Source: Cryptomeria japonica
Lineage: Eukaryota; Streptophyta; Pinopsida; Cupressales; Cupressaceae
Reading direction: 5' to 3'
NCBI RefSeq assembly: GCF_030272615.1
Contig: NC_081413.1
Coordinates: forward strand, 444,253,038-444,317,037
DNA: 64,000 nucleotides
Made by a program: the position numbers and the translations under genes. How positions within the stretch are numbered: position 1 is the stretch's first letter; each line of letters opens with the position of its first letter. The notes beneath the pieces are model-generated. The model saw only the letters and a program-made list of their open reading frames with translations, did no database searches and had not been told where the DNA came from. Of the stretch, positions 21,280-33,145 are shown piece by piece.

Positions 21280-22454
21280 CTGCTCAAAATAAGATTATGT
21301 GTTACATTGATGTCAACACTAACTGTTTAAATGCTTTAGCAACACCCTTCTGGTTGGTTTGGATCCGGCATAATCCGGTAGGCTCCAATATGGTTTGGTT
21401 ATGGAATTGGATTATTCATGATATTCATGTTCATATTCAATCAGTTGGTTTTGGTCTGGTGATCAGATGCTATCCTGTTTGCTTGGAAGCTTGGCTTGTG
21501 GTTCCGGCGAGGGTTTCACCGGTAGAGATTTTTGATGGAGATCTTTGATGATATGCATAAGTGGTGTTGGTGCAGTTTGTGGTGAATATTTAGGATGTTG
21601 TTGGTGATCATGTTCAAGACTTGGTGGATGGAGATCATTTCTTTAGCGTGTGGACCTATATTGGGTCCCGGTTGATCTAGGTTATGGACCGGCTTAATGT
21701 AACATGTGGATTGGACCTCTCGATGTGTTTCTGGGATCTCTTATGTGTTGGATATTATTTGTTTGGTTTAAGGCCAACATGTTTTGTAATTATGTAATTG
21801 GTTTATTCTCTGGTGGCCGACTTGATTGTATATGGTCGAGGGTTTGTATATATATGATGTAAGATCTCATTATAGATCATTTGTAAAGATATGTAATGTG
21901 CAAATAATGTAATATCATTTAGGTAGAGGATTTGGTCGATCACTGGAGATTGAATTGGGTTTATGTAAGAGGATTTAGTCCTTTGGTATTGAGCTTAACC
22001 AGAACTATACTCAGGCATAGGAGATGCTATCTTTGCAGTTCAAACACTTCTTCCAGATTGTAGTCTGGATTTATATGTAGTCAGTGAGACTCCTTTTTTG
22101 ATGAGCAGTGTGGTCTAGGTTGTTGGCCTTCCTGCAAGTGCAGACCCCTCAATTGTAATTCACATACTTGCTGCAGAAGTATTATCTGACTATGGGTATG
22201 CTTCCCATCATGGTTTTTCCCTTTACCAGGTTTTCCACATATAAATATTGGTGTCATGTGGATGGTATTTATTCTATGATTAATATTTATGCTTAATTGG
22301 TTTAACTGCTTTTCTGGTATTTGGTTTAAGAATTCTGGTATTAATGTTTTAGGTTCCGGTAATAAAGTTTTAATTGCTAAATATTCTGATAATCTATGAC
22401 AACTGATTCACCCCCCCTTCTCAATTGTCTTTTGGTTATTTGAACTATCTAACA
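21280..22454 (+). repeat. Copia A 5' LTR
   Basis: Matches the 3' LTR (27129-27317 plus 35453-36467) along its length, about 5-6% different over a 215-base sample counted by eye. The first ~20 bases and a 14-base stretch (ATATTTTGTCATTG) differ or are missing, so the left boundary is approximate. Ends CTAACA. Confidence 0.8.
21847..21854 (+). promoter_or_regulatory. TATA box in Copia A 5' LTR
   Basis: TATATATA in GGGTTTGTATATATATGATG; also present in the 3' LTR at about 35878-35886. Likely promoter. Confidence 0.5.
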
Positions 22455-22456
22455 AT

Positions 22457-22468
22457 TGGTATCAGAGC
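22457..22468 (+). other. Copia A primer-binding site
   Basis: TGGTATCAGAGC two bases after the LTR end, matching the 3' end of plant initiator Met tRNA. Confidence 0.85.
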
Positions 22469-22512
22469 TTTGATCCTCTATGCAAAATGATTAAGCACTT
22501 GTGGAAGATCCT

Positions 22513-23523
22513 ATGGCAACTAACAGTTCAAGTTCATCCAGTTCTTTTGGAGCTATCTTTCAGAGGGATATCCCTAGGCTTGATGGAACAAATTACGCAG
22601 TATGGAAGATTCAGATGGAGACTCATCTGAGATGTCCTGGAAAGGAGATTTGGGAGATCACACAGAATGGTGTTACACGTGATAATCTGGCATTTGGCAA
22701 TCCTCCTCCGAAAAACTTCGATAAGCAGCTTGAGAATGATTGTAGAGAAAGAGAAGCCCTCTTGTGTGCACTTTCTGATCAGCAAATAATGGGATTGACT
22801 GACAAATCATCTGGAAAGGCTATATGGGATAAATTGGAGACTCTTAATGAAGGTGACCCTACAGTGAAAGTTGCTAGACTTGATGGTTACCAAGTGAGAT
22901 ATGAAAACTTGAAGATGGAAGAAGATGAAAGGATTACTACATTCATGTAAAGGGTAAATGAGATTGTTATGAGAATTCAATGTTGTGGTGAAACTCTGAG
23001 TGAAGATGAATTTTTTTCTAAAGTTTTGAGAGCCCTACCATCAGCTTACAAGATGAAGACTACTACCATTAATGAGTTGAGAACAATGGCTAATACATCT
23101 GTCAACAAAGATACCTTTGTTGGGAAATTATCTGCTTTTAAGCTTGAAGAATTTGAACCTTCTGGAGTTGTGAAGACTGAACCTTCTTTTCATGCATCTG
23201 CATCAGCAACTGGTAAGAAAGGTTGGAAAGATTTGTATGAAAAGGAATTGGATGATATGAAGAGAGAAGATGATGAGTTTGAGAAACTCAAAGCACTATT
23301 TTCTAGAAGAGTACTTAAAGGATCAGTAGGAAGTAAGTATGAAGGAAAAGCACCTTTTAAATGTTTTGCATGTAATAAGATTGGTTATTTTGCATCTAGA
23401 TGTCCTGAAAGGAATTCAAGATTTGATGAAAGAGTTAGAATATATTTTAAACCTATCCTTGGATATCAGAACAAGTATAAGTATAGGAAAAATAGAGACA
23501 ATTCATGCTACATAGCAGAATAG
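22513..23523 (+). pseudogene. Copia A gag
   Basis: Start at 22513 (MATNSSSSSSSF), as the related gags at 52707 and 9354 also begin MAT. The UBN2-type capsid region has LDGTNYAVWKIQMETHL, REALLCALSDQQIMGL and KAIWDKLETLNEGD. One stop at 22948-22950 interrupts an otherwise continuous frame. The zinc knuckle reads CFACNKIGYFASRC, with Tyr where His should be, so metal binding is likely impaired. Ends at a stop 23521-23523. Confidence 0.85.
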
Positions 23524-23542
23524 GAAGGCATTACTAATTCTG

Positions 23543-26500
23543 ATGATGAACCAGCAGAAGACTTTGCTAGTGGTTCTAGCAATAGGAAGGAATGGCTATT
23601 CTTGGATATCAAGGAAGATGTTCCGGCACAAAGAGAATGTACCTAAAGAGAAGGCACTTGATGCTAAAATTGAAGGAAAGGATGAATGGGTAATTGACAG
23701 TGGTTGTTCACATCATATGACTGGAGATAAAGGGAAGTTTCTATCTTTGCAAGAATTTGATGGCGGTCTGGTTAGATTTGTAGATGATAAAGCATATATG
23801 ATCAAAGGAAAAGGAACTATATCATTGGATGGTAAGAATAATACTGACAATGTTTATTATGTTGAAGGTTTAAGGCATAATCTTTTGAGTGTAGGACAAT
23901 TGGTGGATAAGGGATTTCAATTACAGTTCAAGGATGGAAAATGCAAAATTATTAATAGATTTGGTTTGGAGATTGCAACCAATACATAGACAAAAGGTAA
24001 TATAATTCATTTGAATTCCGGTGAGAAGACATGTTGATTACACAAATTGACGAGAGTTGGCTATGACATAAAAGGTTGTGTCATGTGAATTTTGATTGCA
24101 TTGTGAAGATCAGTTCAACTAAGGCAGTTAGAGATATACCTAAGATTATGAAGCCCTATAATCCGGTATGTAAAGAATATCAAATAGAAAAATAGGTCAG
24201 AACCTCTTTTAGGAGTATACAAGACAAATCTAATTATGTTCTTGATCTTATTCATATTGATTTGTGTGGCCCCACTAGAGTTAATAGTTTTCAAGGTGAT
24301 AGATATTTCATGCTAATCATTGATGATTATTCTAGAATGATGTGGGTTACTTTTCTAAAGGAAAAATCTGAAGCATTTGAAAAGTTTAAAATTTTAAGGC
24401 TAAAGTGGAAAGTCAGATGGGATTGAATATTAAATGTCTAAGGTTAGATCATGGTGGATAATTCACATCCGATGAGTTTAATAACTTTTGTGAGAAGCAT
24501 GGTATAAGAAGACAATTTTCTGCTCCCCGGACACCTCGGCAGAATGGAGTTGTGAAAAGGAAGAACATAACTATCTTGGATACTACTAGAACAATGATAA
24601 TGGAAGCTAGTATACCTCATTTCTACTGGAGAGAAGTAGTGAGCACAATGGTTTATACATTCAACAAAATACATATCAAAGGAGAAATCGGTAAGACACC
24701 TTATGAATTATGGTTTGGCAATACACCTATAGTTAAGTATTTTAGAATCTTTGGTAGTAAATGTTATATCAGGAGAGATGATATCATTGGTAAATTTGAT
24801 CCTAGATGTGATGAAGGCATATTTCTTAGTTATTCTAATGAAAGCAAGGCATATAGATGAACATCATAACAAGAGATTATAGAGAATTGTGGAAAGTGCT
24901 AGTGTCAAAGCGGATGAGCTTAATAGAAGTCAAATAAGAGTTTATGAGAAGGAATAGGTGGTGGAAATGATTATATCTGAACTAGTAGCACCTTTATTGG
25001 ATCAAAGTGTTGAACTAGTTACTCCGGCAGTATCAAAAAATTCTACAATAACTAAAGAACTGGGAAGAGGAACAGAGAGTCAGAAGACTCCTAGGTATGT
25101 GAGATTAAATCATTCAGAAGATCAGATCATTGGGGGTAAGAAAAATGGAGTAATGACAAGAAGAAGACTAACAACTAATGAGGTGTGTTTAATTTCTCAA
25201 ACTGAACTAGTATCAGTAATTGAGGCATGTAAAGATGAATATTGGTTGAAAGCTAGGGAAGAATAATTAGATCAAATTGAGAAAAATAACACATGGACTT
25301 TGGTTTCCTGGCCTAAAAATAAGATTGTTATTAGAACTAAATGGGTTTTTAGGAATAAATTGAATGAGGATGGTCAAGTTGTAAGGAATAAGGCTAGATT
25401 GGTTTGTAAAGGATATTCTCTGAAGGAAGGAATTGCTTATGGAGACTTTTGCACCTCTAGCTAGGATTGATTCTATAAGATTATTTCTTGCCTATGCTAC
25501 CCATAAAAACTACAAGGTTTATCAGATGGATGTTAAGTGTGCATTTTTGAATGGGGATCTTGATGAGGAAGTTTATATTGAGCAACCTGATGTTTTTTCA
25601 CTATCAAATGATACAAACATGGTTTCCAGGCTAAGGAAATATTTATATGGATTGAAACAAGCACCTAGAGCTTGGTATGCAAGGTTGGATAAATATCTTT
25701 TGAAGCTTGGTTTTACTAAGGGAAATGCTAATAGTAATTTATATTATAAGATCACTGATGATGATATACTGATTATTGAAGTATTTGTTGATGACATTAT
25801 TTTTGGAGGTGAAGATAAGTTATGCATGGATTTTTCTAAGAATATGGAGAAAGAATTTGAAATGTCTATGATTGGGGAAATGAAAGTTTTCTTAGGTTTG
25901 CAGATTACTCAAACTGATAAAGGTATTTTCATCTATCAAACTAAGTATTCTATACAATTGTTGAAGAAATTTGGTATGGGAGAATATAAACTGGAAAGTA
26001 CTCCTATGGTTAGAAGTGAGAAATTGACAAGAAAAGATGTTTTTGCACCGGTAAATCCTACAAGATACAAATCTATTATTGGAGGTATGCTTTATTTGAC
26101 TCAGACTAGGCCTGACATAATGAATGATGTTTGTATTGTATAAAGATTTCAGAGTGATCTTAGAGAAAATCATGAGAGTGCAGTGAAAAGGATTTCTAGA
26201 TACTTACAAGGTACATCAAAATATGGTTTGTGGTACCCTAAGGATGATGACTTTACATTATGTGCATATACAGATGCAGATTGGGCTAGAGATGTTGATG
26301 ATCAAAAAAGTCCTTCTAGTGGAGCTTTCTTTCTTGGAAAGAAGTTGGTCTCATGGATCAACAAGAAACAATCATGTACTTCTTTATCTACTGCTAAAGC
26401 TGAATATATTGATGCTACTACTAACTGTACACAGGTTCTATGGATGAAGGAAATGTTGAAGTATATAAAGGTGTATTGTAATGCACCGGTAGTTATTCAC

Positions 26501-26737
26501 TGTGATAACTATGCTGCTATTGATATATCAAAGAATCTATTATTTCATTCTAAGACAAAGCACCTATCTAGCAAGTACAATTTTTTGAAGGAAAAGGTGG
26601 AAGCAAATGAAGTTAGATTGGTTTATGTGAACACTAAAGAGAAGATTGCAAATATCTTCACTAAACCTTTGCCTAAGGAATCATTTGAGTACTTCAAGAA
26701 TAGATTGGTAGTTTCTACCCCTCTGGTAGAGACTTGA
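23543..26737 (+). pseudogene. Copia A pol: protease, integrase, RT, RNase H
   Basis: Remnant polyprotein. Protease IDSGCSHHMTG (Asp codon 23696-23698) is intact locally. The integrase core is badly broken between 23990 and 24550, but the region DTTRTMIMEASIPH to TPYELWFGN follows. RT (about 25270-26140) shows [34 protein letters not shown] and the catalytic FVDD near 25784. RNase H is at 26183-26737 (YTDADWARD, STAKAEYI, HCDNYAAI, TKPLPKESF). Stops at about 23987, 24033, 24858, 25264 and 26141 plus frame changes near 23540 and 25430 disable it. Confidence 0.88.
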
Positions 26738-26792
26738 TTGATGTGGTTTGGCATCAATCTATTATGGCACTGATGTGGGGATGCTACTTCTT

Positions 26793-27128
26793 AGGGGGAG
26801 TAGTCATCTTTGTGATTGAATGGTTTATGTTTTTGCTTTAATATTTTTGTCAGATTTGTGACATTCATGTCAAAGGGGGAGAGATATTGACGTGAAAAAC
26901 AAAAACTTAAGGAGTTGTATACATTAGGGGAAGAGATATATGTATAATTCAGAGTTTTACAGAGATATCATTTGCAGGGGGAGTTTGGTCTTTATTTTAG
27001 AACTTCATTGCAATATCTTTGAGTGGGAGATTGTTGGTTGTCTTCCATTGGGGGGGACTTGTTTGGCATTTCTTGGGACTTATATGTTTTTCACATCTAG
27101 TGTTGCCATCAATGCCAAAGGGGGAGAT
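26793..27128 (+). other. Copia A polypurine-tract cluster
   Basis: Purine runs at about 26793, 26872, 26925, 26976, 27024 and 27051, and the terminal AAAGGGGGAGAT at 27117-27128 just before the 3' LTR. Several tracts ahead of the 3' LTR are a described feature of Sireviruses. No coding sequence seen here. Confidence 0.7.
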
Positions 27129-27317
27129 TGTTGGCCATTTGGTGGAATTGATTATGTGTTGCATTGATATTTTGTCATTGATGTCAACACTAGTTGTTTG
27201 GATGCTTTACTGGCACCCTTCTAGTCCTGGTAGGTTGAGTAGTTTCTGGTTGGTTTGGATCCGACATGATCTAGTTTTCTCCCATATGGTTTGGTTATGG
27301 AATTGGCTTATTCATGA
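27129..27317 (+). repeat. Copia A 3' LTR, left part
   Basis: Starts TGTTGGCCATTTGG directly after the polypurine tract and matches the first part of the 5' LTR. Interrupted at 27317 after CATGA by the end of Copia B. Confidence 0.85.
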
Positions 27318-29708
27318 TGTTAGACACAATACACCACTAAGAGGGGGGTGAATCAGTGGTTCTCAATCTATTCCTTTTAACTAATCTTGGTGAGCATACC
27401 AGTTAATAGATTCTAACTTAATGCAAACTTACTAGTTAGTGAGGAGACTAAACACAAATGCATTCACACTCAGGGGGACAACACATAACACCAGTATGTA
27501 TGAGGAAAACCCAAGATGGTAAAAACCTTGGTGAACAATGCTGTTGGAGTCTACTGCTCCAATCCAGCCTCACAATCAAAACTATTATAATATTTAGGGC
27601 ACCGACCCCTAATTTAGGGAACCAACCCAATGAGCACCAACCTCTGATTTAGGGCACCAACCCAAGGAACACCAACCTTATGGGCTAGAACCCAAAGGAC
27701 CTACAACCCCTGCACCGAGATACAACTTAGTGATCACAATGAAAACATCAATTACAAAAATAGTTATCTTGTTACAAGTGAATCTTGCAACTATTTCATA
27801 TACCTTATTCTGTCAGTGAGATACCTTCTCTGCTACATCGACTCACTCTTCTGCTGCTCTCATAGTTTGCTTAACTCTAGGTAAACCCTACCAGTTAACC
27901 TCTATTATCCTTCTTCTCTACAGAATCTCCTCCTCATTACTCTCCTCTTTACTGATACTACACTCTCTGATTTTTATGTATGCCTTCTTTGTAGCTTTCT
28001 TTACTTCTCCTTTGTCAGTATAACCACTATCGGTTCTGTATTGCTAATGGTTGAACACTTCAACCTAATTCTCCCTCACTCTTACTCTCTTCTCATATTC
28101 TCATTGATCACGATGGCTGATTTTATCTCACATGCATAGGTAACACTTAATCACTTCACAGCAGCACACTCTTCTTCCATTCACCAGCACTACTCTCTCA
28201 TCCAGCGGCCCCCATCTCTGATTTTGGCTTGCATATTTATAGCCTGGTTTTCCCGCCAAAGGACAATTCAAAAACATGGGCAATTAGGGTTTCCTCATCA
28301 ACTTTGAGGCAAACCAAATCCAATTGGATCATCCTTGATCTGATCTTTCTGACAACCAACAGTACACCTCTGCCATTATTGCACCTTCTTGACCATGCCT
28401 TCTATCTTTGGCAATCTTCTTTTTACCCTATTGGCTAATCTCTTGATCAAACACAAAGGTCTATCTTATTGTTTCCTTTATCTACCTCGATCTCCTCAAA
28501 AACTCTTAGCTGGCTCTAAGTTGTCCTATTGACCTCGAGCCACAAAACTCTGCAACATGTCCCTTGAATTGTGAGATCTTCCATTAATGTCGACCAACTC
28601 TGCAACTACCCCTTTGGTGTACATTCCTTCTTCATTCGAATGCAGGTTCACCACCTTGACTCCATGTGGCATCCATGTTGACCAACTGCCAACTTGACTC
28701 TTAATGTCAGTCCAGATAGGATCACCAACCAAACACTCTACCAGTTCCTCTTTTCTGTTGGTTTACTAACCCTGTCGGCATCTCACATTCTACTGGTGAA
28801 CTCCTCATGTCTGCTCTTTGTTGAACTGCCGATGGAACTCCTTAACTGGTTTACCAGACATGTCTATCCATAGCATGCACATTCCCACATAGTGGGAAGT
28901 CTTTTGCATCTGCACCTTATCCATATTACCGGTGGACTTACATACCAGAGAACATTCTTGATGACACTATGTCATCATCCTTCCATAGACTTCATCTTCA
29001 GTCCGGCCACTTGCATCTTCTCAGCCTTGCCTTCTCTTTGATCAGCTCAGACCATATCTCAACCAATTTATCAAAGTGACAAACTCATCAGTTCTTCACC
29101 TATCCTGGCAACTCGACATGCCATCTTTGTCGGTCCGGTGCATATTCCTGTTCTCATGCACTTAATGCATTCCCTCAATTTACTGGTAGATCCGATGTGA
29201 GCACATTCACTGTCAGTCATCTCTTCATATGGTTACTACATTCTTCATCTGCTGGGAGTCATGTTGTTCTTCAACCTCACAACATTCTGGTGACCTGTTC
29301 ATTCTTCTCTTTCAATGTTGATGTGATTCAGGTAACATTCTACCTCTTCATCACAAACAACAGCTCTAGCACCTTGGTCCTCTAGCTTGTACACTGGTCA
29401 TGAGCTTTGCAGGCTAACAACCATTCACTTGGTCGATCTAACTTCTCCATGTCAACACATCACTTAACAGTTGACATCCTTTCCTTGCTAGTATCGATCA
29501 CCTTCCCAACTCATCTACACAAATCTAGCACTAACTTTTGTACTGGTGACTCCTGGGGTCATCTTCCTTACCTTACTTGTGTTTTGCAACACAAGGTGAT
29601 ATCAAATATATCTCAACATGTACTCCTCCTTGATAGTGTTGTGCATACATCTCTCATACCGGTAGTCATTCCATACTGGTTGACATCAATAACAGTACAA
29701 TGCCAACA
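27318..29708 (-). repeat. Copia B 3' LTR (2391 bp)
   Basis: Plus-strand reading TGTTAGACAC...GCCAACA. Same landmarks in order as the right LTR. Short ORFs inside are not conserved and show no motif. Many CCGGT sites are altered to CCAGT, CTAGT or CTGGT relative to the other copy. Confidence 0.88.
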
Positions 29709-29925
29709 ATCTCCCCCTTTGGCATTGATGTCAACTCATGTAGTATCCGACATACTACATAATCTTTCTCCCCCTTCGTATGATCCAATGGATTCTCACA
29801 CATGTAGTATGTGGTATACTACAGAATCATTCTCCCCCTTTGACAACAATGTCAAAGGGCACTATCAAGGTATCATTCCTCCTGGTATTTGCCAGACACT
29901 AACAACATTCTTTCTCCCCCTTTTT
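29709..29925 (-). other. Copia B polypurine tracts
   Basis: Pyrimidine runs on the plus strand (purine on the minus) at about 29710-29720, 29768-29776, 29831-29841 and 29912-29922. The first lies directly against the LTR. Same multi-tract style as Copia A. Confidence 0.65.
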
Positions 29926-31029
29926 CTTTACCGAATGTCTCTCCTTCTTTGATACCAATTATTACAAATTATTATATTTTCTCAAGTCACGACACTTGAG
30001 ATGGAGGAATAAACCATCAAATGACACCAATTGAGCATGCAAGTTTTATACCTTTTGTTAAACTACTCAATTTCAGAGGGATTTTCTATTGAACACTACT
30101 CACCTACCGGTCAAACTGCATCACCTCCCATTTGATCCCAAATTTATTTAGGAATCAAATGTGATTGTACTACCAATAAAAATAGCCAAGTGACAGGCAA
30201 ATACACCTTACAATGAAATTTTCCTAGTAATTCGTATTGTAACTTTTCATCATCTGCAGTTTTGGGCAGTCAGTGCACTTACTTTTCCATGTTCAAGCAT
30301 CCTGGCTTTTCATCATAGCCACTTGAACTCCCCTAAGTCATACATCTCAAGTCCTCATCTTCGATGGGGTCTAATACTGGGGCTCCAATCTCCTCCATGT
30401 ACTGGTTGAGATGTGAATATCTGATCATTTGATGATCTTTCAACTCCATTTTTTCACCATAGCCTATGACATGATCCTGGATCTTACACAATGCTAGACA
30501 ATGTTATCATCATGCCAAGATTCAAACCAGTTAGTCCAAAAATATGCATGCCTGCATGAGCAACCATGGGGCCAACATATATCATTCGGGTCTTCATCAA
30601 TACCACCTAGGACATAACTTCACTCCATTCTATTGGGGCTACTCCAATGATCTCCAACCTCATTGTCTTACATAACCTCCAAGTACCTATTAGCAATCAT
30701 ATCGGTAACATCCAACACACATCAGTTTCTTGTACTGATCCATTATCACTACCAGAGCACCTTCCTATGACTCCTGATATTTTGCATCACTTGGCATCTA
30801 ATTCCATTTGTTAACCTTGTCATATATTGATACAACAGTAGTGATTCAGTTATGATCTATAGGTGTGTAGTTAAGGAAATCTCTATACACTTTATCACAT
30901 TTTCTTCCTTTATACTGGCAACACCTAGTTCTTCCAAGTGTCTTTCTTCCACTGAGGGGGTGAATGATAAATTTAGTATATTACTCCCCCTAAGATCATG
31001 CATCTCCTATAGGCCTTAGGAGATATCAC
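29926..31029 (-). other. Copia B spacer where pol would be expected
   Basis: About 1.1 kb between the end of gag and the polypurine cluster. I see no protease, integrase or RT motif in any frame. Contains one more G-run (plus-strand ACTCCCCCTAAG near 30985). Confidence 0.5.
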
Positions 31030-33072
31030 TTATGCATTGGATGCATAGTACCGATCCATGGTCTTCTTCCTCCATACCTGCTTGGTCTCATTCTTCTTCC
31101 CATTTTTAGGCTTGGGAGCAGGTCTTTTCTTCTTCTGCTGATGGGTCCTTTCATTTCCGGATTTTGCATCACAACTGGAGGTAGTTCTATAGTAGCACAT
31201 AGCATCCATCCCAACTTCATGATTTGGGAATCTCTTAACATACTGGTTTGACCATCTTCTCTTGGTCATGTTGTTGTGTCTAGCAACCGAAACCGGTGGA
31301 CATCTTGCTCCTACAGGGACATTTTTCCTTTGGTTCCATGCAGGTCTCTGACTTCCACATGCTCTGTATCCACCTTTTTGCAGAACATAGTTGTTATACC
31401 AGCCTCCATGTGACTGCAACTTCCTCTTCCTGCATTCAAACTCTTTATGGTCAAACCTATTGCAGTTATAACAAACAATATTTGCATAACCGGGAGAGGG
31501 GACATGCATGTATCTATTCCTTGATACATTTTGCTCATATGCATGATGTCTATGGGATCCTAGATTATTCCTTCTAGATCTCTTTCTACATTCCTCTACC
31601 CTATGGCCATAAGCATTCATGCAAAGCAGTAACCAGTAAAGGATGGCATATGACAAAAATTTATTTTGCCATGCATGAGGAGATCTTACTGGTTTAGCAT
31701 CTCCATTTCTTCATCTTTGAGAATGTATCCTTGGTTGTCCATTCTATGCAGCTCTTCCATCCAGTCTCTTCTTCTCCCATACTTTCTTTGCCCTATGGGT
31801 GGTAGCATTTCTTTGTCCTCTGTTGGTAGGAGGTCTTCTTTGTTGCTTCCTCATTTTCCTGCTTCTAGTGAAGTTGTCTTCTCCCATCTTCCCTTTACCT
31901 CTGGGATCTGCATTGTTCCTTCTTCTTGGAACACCAGTCTTCCTTTTGTCTAGAAGTCCTCACCGATTGTGTTTAGATCAACCTTCTTCCGAGGAGCATT
32001 TATCACTGTGAAGGTTTGTCCTTTGTTTTCTCCATTGGATGAGACAAATAGAATGTCATTGTGGGGGACATTCTTGCTGGTGGAGCATTCATCGGCACCA
32101 CTTCCTAAACCTTCAGTGTCCTTGGCATGCTTCTGCTTCTTTTACATCTTGTCCAAGGCATCATCGCTACCATCAAATTGGATTCTTACCTTGATCTCAT
32201 CCTAACACTTCTCAAGGTCATTTTGGAGAAACTCCATTTCTCCAAGCAGCTTCTGATATACTTTTTCTTTAACTTTTAGCTCAGAGGCTAGATCAATACA
32301 CCAACACTCCTTGGTTTTCTTTGCCTGATATTTCATCTCTGAGAAGCTTTTTCTTAGATTCTTCATGGCATTTTGTCAGCCGGTTCTTCTATACTATAGC
32401 AGCATTATTGAATAGCTTGTATTACCTTCTAACTCTACTAAGTTCCTCAAGTGCATTTACAAGCTCTACTTCAAGATCAACTTTTGCCTCCTCTTCTTCT
32501 TCTCCTTCACAATCAAATAGATCTTGATGGATAGATCTATATGTCTTGTCTCCTTCCTCATCATCACTGCCAAACACATCTTGTTGGTGGGATCTATTTT
32601 CCCTATCACTTTTAGATGTGTGCACCTCATCTTTAGATTCTTAAGCCATGAAGAGGTGGGTTCCTTCTTCATCAATGCTCTGGCTGCTAGTGGATCTGCC
32701 TTCATCATCTGCACGTGTATCTACTGCATTGTTCTTCTTACTTCCACACATTGATCTAGTGGTGCAGGATTAATTTCCATAGAGCTTCCTTAGTCTATCC
32801 CATAGACTCTTTTCCAATTTACACTTATCCACCTGTGAGGAGACATCACTGGTGAGCCCACTGAATATAGCCTTCATGGATTCTTCAATGCACAAAGATC
32901 TTCTTTCTTCTTCAGGATAGGTAGGAGGACTGACATTCCTAGGGAGGCTATTAATAACTAACATCCATACATCGAATCCTAGAGAGGATAGGAAGACTTT
33001 CATTCTACAACTCCAAATAGAATAGTTTGAACCATCAAACACAGGAGTAGAGATTGACACTAAACAAACCAT
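31030..33072 (-). pseudogene. Copia B gag
   Basis: Starts at about 33072 (MVCLVSISTPVFDG). Capsid-type region FDGSNYSIWSCRMKVFL and SLWDRLRKLYGN runs to 32770. A Glu/Asp-rich segment (EGEEEEEAKVDLEVELVNALEEL) is at 32650-32420, then frame changes and stops to about 31950, a Lys/Arg-rich stretch, and one complete CCHC knuckle CYNCNRFDHKEFEC (31432-31473). A degenerate knuckle (CMNAYGHRVEEC) precedes it. A basic C-terminus ends at 31030. It would supply particle protein if intact; at least two frameshifts argue it cannot. Confidence 0.78.
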
Positions 33073-33130
33073 TGTGTCCTTAGGCCAAAATCTACCCAAG
33101 CTGGAGAAAGCTCGTCTAACTAGGAACCTA

Positions 33131-33143
33131 GGCTCTGATACCA
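33131..33143 (-). other. Copia B primer-binding site
   Basis: Minus strand TGGTATCAGAGCC, initiator Met tRNA type, two bases inside the 5' LTR end. Confidence 0.85.
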
Positions 33144-33145
33144 AT

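Noticed and set aside
29407-29952. 181-codon open frame on the plus strand
   Set aside because: Runs through the Copia B LTR and polypurine region, antisense to the element, and is not kept in the other LTR.
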